A stretch of DNA of 64,000 bases from Persicaria tinctoria (Eukaryota > Streptophyta > Magnoliopsida > Caryophyllales > Polygonaceae). The stretch's first letter is position 1; the number at the start of each line of letters is the position of its first letter. The notes under the pieces are model-generated. The model was not told the DNA's origin and did not search any database. It saw only the letters and a list, made by a program, of their open reading frames with translations. This document shows, in pieces, positions 34,500 through 45,240 of the stretch. The stretch covers positions 1,364,001-1,428,000 of the forward strand of contig JBANSL010000005.1 in NCBI GenBank assembly GCA_037127255.1. Direction: 5' to 3'. The position numbers were made by a program, and so were the translations under genes.

Positions 34500-37400
34500 G
34501 AAAAATAGCTATATAATAAACAAAATATGGAGTAAAACAAAAAATATATGTGCATTAACAAACATATTTGTACAAATGTTTGATATACGTACTTCGATCT
34601 ATTACAAATTTGGTTACATTAGAAAATGAAAGTATATAAGCAGCAAACTAGACTTCCTTGCGCTGAAACTACATGCTGATAGTGAAATTTGGCTCAACAT
34701 TCCGCCTGTGTATCTGCAAAATCTATGTAGAACAAAATTTTGGAGGCCATTATCGATCAAATTCAGTCCTAATACAATGACAAAAACATATATCATCATC
34801 TGTAACTCAGTCCAAGGGGACTGGCAAGGCGTACCTCCAAGATGAAGATGAAGACGCAAGTGTCGATGAGGTTGCACAGAATTGGCCATGATCCAAAACA
34901 TACTGCAAGAAGATATAAAAATGAAAGTTTAGGAAAGTAAAAAGATTTAATTGCTTCATGGTATTGTTAATCTCTTTAAAAATATGTAAAAAAACAAAAC
35001 AAAATAATAGGATCCTCACAAACCTGTGTGAACAATCAGCATGTAAAAACAAGTATCATAACTGATTGAAATGGACCTGTAAGACAAAGAGGAAGACACA
35101 AGGTTTGATGCAGATTCACATAACTGGTCATGATCCAAAAAGGCTGGAAGGAGATATGAAAATTAAAGTTCAGGAAAGTAAAATGACTTAATTTCTTCAT
35201 TGATATGTCCAAAAATAAAACACACAAAGCTACATGAACAAAGGAAAAAGTTGATTTAAGACAAATTTGAATTACCGAATGCCTCTTCATCACAATCTTC
35301 AACATCTAAGCTTTGTCTGACTAGCATGGGAAGATATGTGAAAGATAAAATATCACTTGTCACTCTTGCAATTCAAGGATTTTCAAAACATTATTTTAGG
35401 TGTGATCAATGCCATCTCCCCTTGAGAATTCACAACAACAAGTCTATCTGTTGCAAAGAGAAAGCTTGGATTGAGAAACCTAGACAAGATCAGTCATACC
35501 TGCACTCCTGCATAGCGCTTCCATGTTTTATCAAGCTGATAAAGGTTGTAGTATGTGGAAGTGAGGCGATAACTGGATAAATCTGAAAATCAAAATCTCA
35601 GCCTCTCTAATCTAAATCTAAAAATCAGAAAGGGTCTTGAAGAGAAGCAATCACAGTTGGAGTCTTTTGAGAGTGAGTGGGAAGCCCTTGAAGAGAAAAA
35701 GAAATTAGACAAGTGGAGACAAGCAGAGCATGAAAGATGCAAACACTAATATCAGAACTAATATAGAAAGGGACATGGAAGCTCTGCAGTTGGCAAACCC
35801 ATGTACCATTAACACTCATCAATACACAATTACACATTAACACTCATCAATACACAATCACTAGTATGAACAAGCCCCAACATCAAGAAACCAGCCAGCA
35901 AGCATTGAAGATGCAAACATCATTGCTTAGATAATATACATATATCACTAATATCATAACTCAAACTTTTAAGTTATACTGAACATATATTTAACATACG
36001 AGTGTCAATTCCAATTCTTATACAGTTTCTTATGGAATGTATAAGAATAAGCCAGCAAATTTTAAAGATCTTGGCTATACAGTGGACATGTTTCTTATGA
36101 AACATGTCCACTGGTTGATGCTTAGTGATTAGTAGCAACAATAAACCGAAGCTAACAAGTATAGTTGGCTTAAATCACTCAAACCAGTCGATGAACAACT
36201 GACAGTAAAAAAAAGCAATTTTGTTTATAACCTGCACAATGATCTTCAGTAGAAATGATAATGTGCAAGAATATGAGTGGACATAATGTTATATAATTTA
36301 TGGTAGGATCAGTATAAGTATCATGGTATATGATTAGAAACTTCACAGTTACAGAGAAGTAAGAAGAAGTGGAAGACTGAATAGAAACTTGACAGTTAGA
36401 GAGAAATCAGAAAAAAAAATGTAGTAACCTCCTCGTATTAGAGGCCATTTCTAGAACTAGTATTATTGCAATATAAAGCGATTATCCACTTCAGAAAGAG
36501 AAATTAGATAAAAAATTACTTGGCCTAGTGGAAAAAACTCCTTTCCGTCAATTCAAGTAGTTCGGCCTGCACAGATGAGAAAAATAAGTTAGAGAATCAA
36601 ACATTGATAACTTTTTCAACAAAGATAACAAACATATAGGAGAACATTTAGCATATAATTTGAGGACACCCTTGTGAATAATTGACGAGAATCATTGTTT
36701 ACCTTTCATAACCGGATGGCACCCACATATCCATGAGCTAATCTGATGTAGTGGATCATATATATCCATTCTTCTCGTTGCGATTAATGGCACAGACTAT
36801 GAATTCAGGACCTTTTCATAACTGACCCATATCGTTGTTTAAGGCTCTTAATCTGCTTATCATAAACAAAACAAAACAAAACAAAAGTTGTCATATACTC
36901 TATGAAACTCATTCCTTGTTACACAGATGCTTCACAGCAGGAAAAAGCTGAAACCCAATTAAGCTTGAAAAAAGGAATGAAATCAGTAACTAATTTTCTT
37001 ACAATATGTTTGATTTAGAATCAAAATTACAGAATCCACATCATGTAAGACCAGCAAAAATCATCTATGAACTGGCCAGTTGACTTGATAGCTAAATACC
37101 TAGTGGCTTAATTAAAGGACAAAAAGAGTCTGAAACTCATCTCTGACCACTTACACCAGCAATTTCAGAGAAGCCAGAAGAAGAAATTAAAACAGATAAA
37201 CCAGATAAACGGCAGAAAAAATCAAGGGAGACTGAATCATGACTTTGAAACACAAATCAGAGATGGAGGTTTTTTCATCTCAAGAGATTGAAATCCTTAT
37301 AGCCCAACTTCAATGGTAGGAAAGAACAAGATAGATTCTGAGATGCAATTGGTAAACCCCTAGAATCTATTTTTACTCTTCTAGGGAATGATTGGTAGAG

Positions 37401-37523
37401 AAGAATCTGAAAAAAGGCAAGGAAAGCTGCAATTGGCCAAATAAGTGCTTGGCTTAGCTTAATACAGTACACACTAAGAATTTTTTTTTTTATCTAGTTC
37501 CTATCAACAAAAGCAATTTATAT

Positions 37524-37583
<60 letters not shown>

Positions 37584-39450
37584 TGTTTCTCCAATTTTGT
37601 CCTTTTCCAATAAGATTCATACAATATTTATTTTCTCTTCCAAGTATGCAAAACAAAAAATCATTAAATAATATCTGTCACCCCACACCCATCAACCATT
37701 ATTATGTTTGTTGTGATCGGTTGCTACAATCAAAGATTAAGTTTTCCACTTTCTAGTGAAAATGGCGCACCAGGTCAGGTGAGGTCACTCTCCCTACCTT
37801 TCTTTATGTCCTCCAAAAAATATAAAAATTCAACTCTTTTTTTTTTTTTTGGGGGGGGGGGGGGGGAGGGGGATAAATTGAGTGCAATCCGCCATGGGAG
37901 ATCTGTGATCTGTACTGTCTAGAGCTTTATGAAAACCTTGCTACTGGCTAGCAGCTACATCTTCCAACTCTTCTGGGGATCTGTTAACTTCAACTTTTAT
38001 GATTGCCTACAGTACCTCTCTCTAACACTAACACAAATGGGGTTGCACACTTATGGAATATTTTCTCATCAGTAAATTACCTAAATTGTTTATACTGAAC
38101 ATATATTGCCTAAAAGCAAAGTCACATTACCAAATTGAGACCAAAATTGGGGCAACAGAAAAAATATGCATTTACTGAACTAAATTGACTTTCAAGAAAA
38201 GTGGGAAGAAAAAGAAGGTGAAAATAGGAAGCAAGACAAATTCTAGACAATGGTATGGTATGCAGTTGTACTCCACAATACTGCCAAAATACAGTATATA
38301 TTACTAACACTTGAATGACTTTGCTTTTGATAAATAAAAACCACTTAAACATGATATATTATCTTTTTCTTCCAAACTAAGGTAGACACCAACAGAAAGA
38401 AGTTGAACAAGAACCTAAGACATTGAGACTAGAGAGGGAAATTTTAACAAGTGTGGGTATCATAAGGGGGGAGACGGCTGAAGCTGAATGTGCAACCATC
38501 AGCTGGTTCTCTCCTATGTTAATAGAGGTAGTCGAACAGCTCTAAATCAAGCCATTTTAGTTCTGTAGTTCCAACTTATCACATACCACTTGCTCATGTC
38601 CCGTGATTTATCCCATGTTTCCATTTCATCTTTAATTTCAGTTTCTTCTCACCTGTAGATGTATGATCTGCACCTTTCTTGTTCTACTCATTTAAATACA
38701 TGACATTATTACTTAAAACGAAAAAATAACCTGATTCTTTGCCAAATCCTTTGTCCAATCTCAGTCATCGAAGGAACACCTCCTTTCCTTTCCAGCTTGA
38801 GTACTTCCTGCCACGTGAATAGTTATTTCTAAGATAAGCTTGTAATCCAATGTCTGCTTCACTCATAGCTTAAAGCCTTAAATGGTAGAAATATAAGCAA
38901 TAAAAATGCTTTCGTAAGAACCTCTTTAAACGGGACAAGAACCACAGTAACTTGAACAACTAAAACTACTACTCTGAAATCACTTAAGCCTTGGTCGTAA
39001 GAACAGGCTTTGGCAACACTAGTTCCTCATATTAGGCTTTTGGCAAAAGTAAGCCTAACTATTTGTCACAGTTCCTCATGTAGATGGAGAAATAATAATT
39101 TCTTAATAAGAAAACTTAGAATTTCAAAACCTAGGGTTTTCATAGGAACTTTGTGACAATGGAGACAGAAACACGAGTAAATCAAAGAAAAATATGAAGA
39201 AAGATGGAATAATACCTTTGAATCGAAAGAGGATCGAAGATAGAATAATGTCGAGTACATAATGGTGTCAGGTGTCACAGATCCAAGTTGGAGGAGGTCG
39301 GCGATCCAGAATGAGGAAGACAATGACAAAAAGCCAACCGACATTGAATCTCTTTTTTCGAGCGCCTAAAATTCGATCTCTTGCTAGCAAGCTGTAAATT
39401 TCTTCAAAGGTGGAGATCGACGAAGCTGGAGATCTCTGGCTTGGCATCGC
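34500..39450. other. About 5 kb AT-rich DNA without a supported gene
   Basis: May be partly CACTA interior. A diverged duplication (TGG[CT]CATGATCCAAAA at 34883 and 35127 with similar flanks, spacing about 245 bp) is visible. Around 37830-37870 there is a T12-G15 junction. Reading frames are short and featureless on both strands. Confidence 0.4.
37519..37580. repeat. (TA)n microsatellite
   Basis: About 60 bp of TA repeats with one interruption. Confidence 0.95.
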
Positions 39451-39452
39451 GA

Positions 39453-39539
39453 ATCTCCGGCTTTGCATTCCAGATCTACACTTGCTCCTAAGGTTTAACC
39501 TTAGGAGCAAGTGTAGATCTGGAATGCAAAGCCGGAGAT
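39453..39539. repeat. Perfect 43-bp-arm palindrome at a duplication edge
   Basis: The arm from ATCTCCGGCTTTGCATTC to CTAAGGTT (39453-39495) is followed after one base by its exact complement (39497-39539). The 17-bp sequence GATCTCTGGCTTGGCAT, just left of the palindrome (39430), is copied directly just right of it (39537), and CTCCTAAGGTTTAACC occurs a second time at about 39569, where the segmental duplication starts. Confidence 0.95.
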
Positions 39540-40487
39540 CTCTGGCTTGGCATGACAAAAAGCCTTGCTCCTAAGGTTTAACCTTCCTTGCTACGTTTTT
39601 CTTGTCTCACTTTGCCACCTCTTTGTGTTCTTGTGAGTCCGAGTCCACAACGTCAAGAAGGCCGGGAAATCAGCGGCTAACCCCGCATCACAATCACAAC
39701 TTTGGATCATCTCGTTTTTGACATGTATTTTATTCCGAAGCAATTAATATATATCCAACATTATCTATGATTTTTCACTCAACAAAATCAGGGATACAAA
39801 ATCCGCATTTTGTTTATTAGTGCCTAGCTCAGCTCTTATCAAAACTCCGAGCTAATTAAATTTCAAGCATGCTTGATGCAGGAATTTTGTGTGAAAAAGA
39901 AAGAGAGGACAACCAGAAGATCGTGGGAGGTGATGACCATTGAAGGAAGTCATGAAAGGAGAGAATGATAGCTCGAATAGGTGTTGTCGAAGGCGGACGA
40001 GGGAAGTAGGAAGGAGGAATGGGAGGACGACTGCGCTAAAATCTAAATATTTTGGGGAGAATTGTGCTGCTTAGCCTCTTTAGTTAGGGTTAAATTACGA
40101 AAATTATTTTATTTCAATCCTTGAATATACTAGATCTTCATCAATAATTTTTTATAACAAAATAAGAACTAAATAAAAATATTTTTACTTCTAATTTTAA
40201 AAATCTTCTTGTATATATACTTTATTGAAAGTTGAATCGTCTTCTAAGTGATTCAATATGCTAACTTCCTTGAAATAAATATATACCTAATAAATATAAT
40301 ATTTATGTTATTCAAAATTATATACACTTAGTTAGAGCATATCTTATAAATTAATTTATTTTCATGCAAAACAACCCTATATATTTGAAATATGATGGGT
40401 TGAAAGGGGAACAAAAATTCGTGAATGAGAGAAGTTCATAGTTAACCTAAACAAAGAAGTTCATAGAAAAAAGCCTCAATTGAGAAG

Positions 40488-40521
40488 TATGTCCCGTGCA
40501 TCGCACGGGCATGCTCACTAG
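40488..40521 (+). mobile_element. Helitron 3' terminus, copy A
   Basis: The hairpin CCCGTGCATCGCACGGG (40493-40509) is followed eight bases later by CTAG and then T, the Helitron 3' end (hairpin, CTRR, insertion before T). The 5' TC end is not identified. Confidence 0.7.
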
Positions 40522-40609
40522 TTATTTGAAAAAAGGAAGACAAAGAAAAGTACTCGTAACATTTAAGTCTATACTCCTAAGAAAAGTCAACCTCTCTTAT
40601 CATCTTTAT

Positions 40610-40935
40610 AACACCGTACCCCCGTCCCATAACGGATATAATAAGGATGCACGGAGTGATTTATAAATGATTCAAGCTCTACCCATATCACATGAGCTCT
40701 TCCTTTTCAGGCACCAAGTGAGGACAACAGACCTGATCGAGAGGGCTAGGTGGCATGGAGGTGCGCCGACAGTATGCTCCGGTACGCTCCTCCCAGAGAG
40801 CAGTCTCTGGCTTTAAGTGGGGGAGATTGTAAGACCCTCGTCTCCACATTGGATACAATAAGGATGCACGGAGTGATTTATAAGTGATTTAAGCCCTACC
40901 CATGTCACAACTTGGAGCCTGAAAAGGAAGAGTTC
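40610..40935 (+). mobile_element. TRIM-like LTR remnant
   Basis: Two copies of ATAATAAGGATGCACGGAGTGATTTATAA-type sequence (about 40637 and 40857) flank a short spacer that ends in a purine tract (GTGGGGGAGATTG) just before TGTAAGACCCTCG, an LTR-like start. A third, diverged copy lies at about 42125-42235. The same arrangement is in copy B (55380-55705). Confidence 0.6.
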
Positions 40936-41005
40936 TCTCCTGGATTTGGTGTGCGACGTGTGATTTTGAGTTCGTTTCTTCGTTTCTGTTGATGAAGGAG
41001 TAAGA

Positions 41006-41179
41006 ATGGAAGGAGTAGGAATGGAACTCAGTCGTTCAGAAATCCGGCAGGCCAGAATCCGTGAGAAGAAGATGGAGAAGAAGGAGAGGAAATTACTTCT
41101 CCCTTGCTCTCTTTGCTCGATCTCTTTTCTCAATAATTGTAGACCATGTACGAGTTTCCGTTGTCGTTACGAGATCTGA
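41006..41179 (+). pseudogene. Partial duplicate of the small-gene exon 1, copy A
   Basis: Reads MEGVGMELSRSEIRQAR and KKMEKKERKLLL like exon 1 at 41520, then departs at the point where that exon has RNTNK and the splice donor. Upstream flank (TTTTGAGTTCGTTTCTTCG) is also shared, so a block of about 140 bp was copied some 510 bp apart. Copy B has the same at 55775. No exon 2 is attached directly, though splicing to 41710 cannot be excluded. Confidence 0.6.
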
Positions 41180-41519
41180 GATTTCTATCTGATTTCATTC
41201 TTGATCTACAATTGTTGAGAAATCTCAGTTGATGAGTTTTCTAGATTCTCGTTAGTTCCTTGGCATAATATGGTGTTGAGTGGCTTGATTTTTACTTGAT
41301 TCGGTTGCTCCGAGCCGCGATTATGGCTTACGTCGGTGTTTTCGTTCTGATTGCTTGTTGTGATTTTATTGCTTTGCTCGCTTGTTCCGTTTTTGCTTTG
41401 ATTGTTCCGAGATTCAGCGGTTGTCTCCTATTCTAGATCTGGCTGATTCCGATTACTGTGATGTTGTTTCCGCTTGATTTTGAGTTCGTTTCTTCGTTAC
41501 TGTTAATGAAAGAGTAGAA

Positions 41520-41892
41520 ATGGAAGGAGTAGGACTCAGCCGTTCAGAGATGCGGCAGGCCAGAAAGCGTGAGGAGAAGATGGAGAAGAAGGAGAGGAAA
41601 TTACTTCTCCGGAACACAAACAAGGTTTGGATTTATTTTTTTAATTTAGTTCGGTAATTAGCTAGATTAATTAATTAACTTACTGATTTCTTCCTTCTTT
41701 CTTCTGCAGAATATATTCGTCGATGATCCCACTTCGTCCGATTCCACGAAATCCAGCGACGAAGAGGTGGCAAAGGAGAAGAAGCCTAAATAGAGCAAAA
41801 CGCAGCGCGTTAGAGCAAGACAGTGGACTAAGAAAAACACTACCCAGAAAAACAAAGTGTTTGATGCGAAATTGGAAGATGAAACTCTGTAG
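41520..41892 (+). pseudogene. Small basic two-exon protein, copy A, internal stop
   Basis: Exon 1 (41520-41624, 35 codons) reads MEGVGLSRSEMRQARKREEK and ends LLLRNTNK at donor GTTTGG. Intron 41625-41709 ends TTCTTTCTTCTGCAG. Exon 2 starts at 41710 with NIFVDDPTSSDSTK. The frame meets TAG at 41791-41793 after KEKKPK, but continues open afterwards (SKTQRVRARQWTKKN to DAKLEDETL) to a second stop at 41890-41892. With that stop read through, exon 2 has 60 residues and the acid-then-basic layout of the 58-residue exon 2 at 2.5, 15 and 19 kb, so I read TAG as a nonsense change in a once longer protein. A 62-residue product ending at TAG is the alternative. Exon 1 is about half the length of that in units 1 and 2. 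Confidence 0.6.
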
Positions 41893-42344
41893 CTGATCTG
41901 GAGAAAATAGGGGTTGGGACTTGGGGAAGACGATGGGCTATGTTTTGGTTTAATTTGGACTGTCCAAATTAAACCAAAACATAGCCCACATCATCTTCAA
42001 AACACAACAAGAGTCGTGCATCGTGGATGAATAAAGGAGCGCACGATTAACATCATCTTCAAAGCACAACAGCACAATTTTTAACAAGTTACAAAAAACT
42101 GGAGATGAAGAAGAACAAGTTTATTCGGAGTGATTTATAAAGGATTCAAGACCAACCCATAGAATACAATTGAGGACTCAGGATCTAGGTGAGGATAACG
42201 GACTTGAAAGAGCTATGTGGTTATAAAATAGTATGCTTTGTGATATGTGTTCTACTGATCTAGTGATATGTGGTTATTTCTTCAAGTTTTGATAATTTTC
42301 TGCGATTGCCGATTGTGTCTGTGAAACCATTCCAACTGCTGTAA

Positions 42345-42505
42345 AATTAGTTTCACCAAAAATGAGCACATATTAACTTCATTTATAAATTACTGTATTA
42401 TAATTTAATATATTATTGTCATCAAGCAACAAAAATATATTTATATTATATTATTAAAAGTGTTTGACAATATAATATAGTATTTTATTTTTGGTGAAAC
42501 TAATT
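42345..42505. mobile_element. Short MITE with 19-bp perfect inverted ends, copy A
   Basis: AATTAGTTTCACCAAAAAT at the left and its exact complement at the right; 161 bp, AT-rich. Present also in copy B near 57115-57275. Confidence 0.75.
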
Positions 42506-42966
42506 AAAATAACTCAATCTTTGGAGAGGTGTTAAAAAAATATCCCCACCTTTCAACGGTAAGAAAAATAATCCGACCTTTGGAGGAGATGGTAACAAAA
42601 TATCCCAAGTCATTTTTCCGACCATAAATCGAGTCAAAACAATGGTATAAAATTTGTTAAATGATCTCATTATCATTCAAATAAGTCAATAACATCCAAA
42701 ATTCACCAAAATCCTAACTTCATCAATTATATGTCATTATTTTTGCTCATATTTATAGTCGTAAAAACAATTGGAATACTTTGTTACCACATCTGACAAT
42801 AAGGCCCGTTTGGCACAACAACTTATACATCATAAGCACTTATCCATTATCAGCAGCTCTTTATAAGCAAATTAGTATTGGGCCTGTAGGGCCTGTGTGT
42901 TGGTATTGGGCCTGTAGGGCCTGTGTTGTTATTGGGCGTTTGTGCCCAGTTTCAATTAAACATAAA

Positions 42967-44160
42967 GGGCAAATTGCAGAAAACCACCCTTAAAATATGC
43001 TCTTTTGCGTAAAACCACCCTTTAAATTCATATTTGCAGTAAACCACCCATTAAACCAATTATGTTTTCAAAGTCACACCCCAGCAACGTTTCCAACTTT
43101 CCATCAATTCTCTGTTAAATAGTTATAATTACTATTATACCCTTTATTTTTTAATCAATTTAATAAGAAGAAAGAAAAAATACACACATCTCCTTCAACC
43201 TCCACCCTTCTTCGCTCCAATCGTCCAACTCCCTCTGAAAATCTTCTCAATTAGATTTCAGCAATTCCAGTATTCCACCCCTCTCATAAAAACTATAAAA
43301 AAAAATTCTGAAACCCAATACCTCATCTAAACAATTTCATCATTCTCAAATCTCAACTAGAAGTGTAAGAATGATATTTGAAGGAATTTTATTTTCCTTT
43401 TCTTTACTCACAAATCCCCCGGTGCAAGCGACGCATCGACATCGCTACTGTACAACCATCGCCCATTGTCGCCGTGAGTCCGTGACCACTGTCCAACAAT
43501 CGCACTATCTCGAGCAATCATTTACAATATATAAGAACCCTTCCTAAAATCAAAATAAATATGAGATCCACCCAAAACTAAAAAAAAAAGAGTTGCAATC
43601 GAAACTTTTAGATTGCCATCTCTCAACCAGAGTTGCAATCGAAACTTTGAGATTGCCATCTCTCAACCCCCACCAGCAGACACAAGCGAAAATCCAAAGG
43701 ATCCCGTACTGATTTGACTCGAAGCGCTTTCGGAAATCAGATTTGGGACTTCTCTAGTTGGTAACACAACACCGAAATTCAATCGAAACTTTAAGATTGC
43801 CATCGCAGGCTCCAATTTGGAGTAAGGTTGCAATTAAAACCGAAAAGAAAGATCGAAACCAACTTGGATTTCGATTTTTGTTTGCGATTTGCTGAGATTG
43901 AAGTTTTTTAGGGTTTGATGGGGGTACCGGGTAGGCGAGGGATTTTTAGCTCTCCTCTCTCTCATGATTTTATGCTCAAAGGCTTCACTTAACGGAAAAA
44001 TTGATTAAAAAGGATTTAACGGAAAAATTGACGGAAATGTTGCAGGGGTGTGACATTACTAATAGAAGGGTTTTAGTGGGTGGTTTGTCGCAAATATAGA
44101 TTTAAAGCGTGGTTCTGGGCAAAAGGACACATTTTAAGGGTGGTTTTCTGCAATTTCCCC
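42967..44160. mobile_element. Complete MULE, non-autonomous, with 9-bp target duplication
   Basis: Starts GGGCAAATTGCAGAAAACC and ends GGTTTTCTGCAATTTCCCC, flanked by AAACATAAA on both sides (42958-42966 and 44161-44169). Each end carries three spaced AACCACCC-type repeats. The 1.2-kb interior has no transposase. Members of this subfamily are also at 17245, 21283 and 57737. Confidence 0.9.
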
Positions 44161-44169
44161 AAACATAAA

Positions 44170-44569
44170 TTAGTCTTTTTTTTGTATACAAGTATTATAA
44201 CTCAGAACCTTGAAACACAAAATACAAAAGTTTCATCTTCGTTCCATGTTCTTGAATCTTGATGATCAACCTTCAATACAAAGAACACAGAGCTTGAAGC
44301 TCACAACTCACAACTCAGTTGAAGAAAGCTGAGCATTTATTGTATGAAAAAACAGCCAAAAATTCTCAGGAAAGAAACTCTAATGTCAAAGAATATACAC
44401 AGCAAACGAAAGAAACTCTAGAAATTTATTACAGCCGTTTAACCAGCCGTTTAACTTCCTTGAATCGATTAGCTCTCATTCTCTCATTTCATATCTATAT
44501 TCAAGTAGTCTGTTGGTGTTACCCATGAATTAGACGTTTACATTCAAAATTTATTACAGCCGTTTCGCT
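44170..44569. other. No supported gene
   Basis: Short non-coding stretch; TTTATTACAGCCGTTT occurs twice (44427 and 44547). Confidence 0.4.
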
Positions 44570-44760
44570 CAGGGCTGGTAAATGGTACGGAAATTACCAT
44601 ACCAACCACGTATCAACCACAAACCGACTATGTTGGTAACCACACTTGTGGTAACTAATATGATGGTAACCACCGTGGCGGTAACCACGTGAAGGTGGTA
44701 CGGTAATGGTAATGAAATCTGAATACCATGGTTACCATGGTTACCAAGTATATATATAAA
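44570..44760 (+). mobile_element. hAT-like terminus with GGTAACC subterminal repeats
   Basis: Starts CAGGGCTGGTAAATGG, a typical hAT end, followed by many GGTAACC and GGTTACC motifs. No inverted end is found before the LINE or beyond it to 53.4 kb. The sequence interrupted by the LINE (45000-45172, minus frame ...ADEEPGDDKDPLCIVHF) could be interior of this element, but I do not recognise it. Confidence 0.6.
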
Positions 44761-45240
44761 CATTTTATTATTTAATGTTTTATTGTATTTACCTTTAAGT
44801 TTTTTAATTTGTATTTTGTGTTTTGATTTTGACCTAAACTGGTCTTTTCTACTGTTTTTACTAGAAAGAGTATTATCATTTTGAATATTTGAAGACTTTG
44901 AACTTGTTTTGTTTGAACTTGCAGGAATATTTTGAATGTTTGAATAATTGAACTTGGTTGTTTGAAGATTTTGAACTTGATTTGTTAGAATTGGTTTGTA
45001 CTTTAGGTTGTGAACTTGGTTTATTTGAACTGGTTAGAAATGGACTATACATAATGGGTCTTTATCGTCACCTGGTTCTTCATCGGCACTTGATATTCCA
45101 TTTGGTAGTATAATGGGGGTGCCATCTGCATCGTTGGTCTTGGTCTTATCTTCCTCTTTGATGCGGATGTCGGTGATGATGGTGCATTTTTTTATTAATT
45201 TTTTTTTTGATGAGGTAAAAATTCGGGTGCGCATCAAGCG

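Larger units (their letters stand above)
39572..43611. repeat. Segmental duplication, copy A
   Basis: Direct copy of 53451-58384 beginning TAAGGTTTAACCTTCCTTGC and running into the MULE that starts at 42967. Differences by eye are few. Copy A lacks the 882-bp MULE of copy B and shows the empty site (CTAAATATTTTGGGGAG near 40063). Confidence 0.95.

Noticed and set aside
39066..39558. Minus-strand frames over the palindrome as a gene
   Set aside because: The frame partly arises from the inverted repeat itself and ends in element-like sequence; no domain or splice support.
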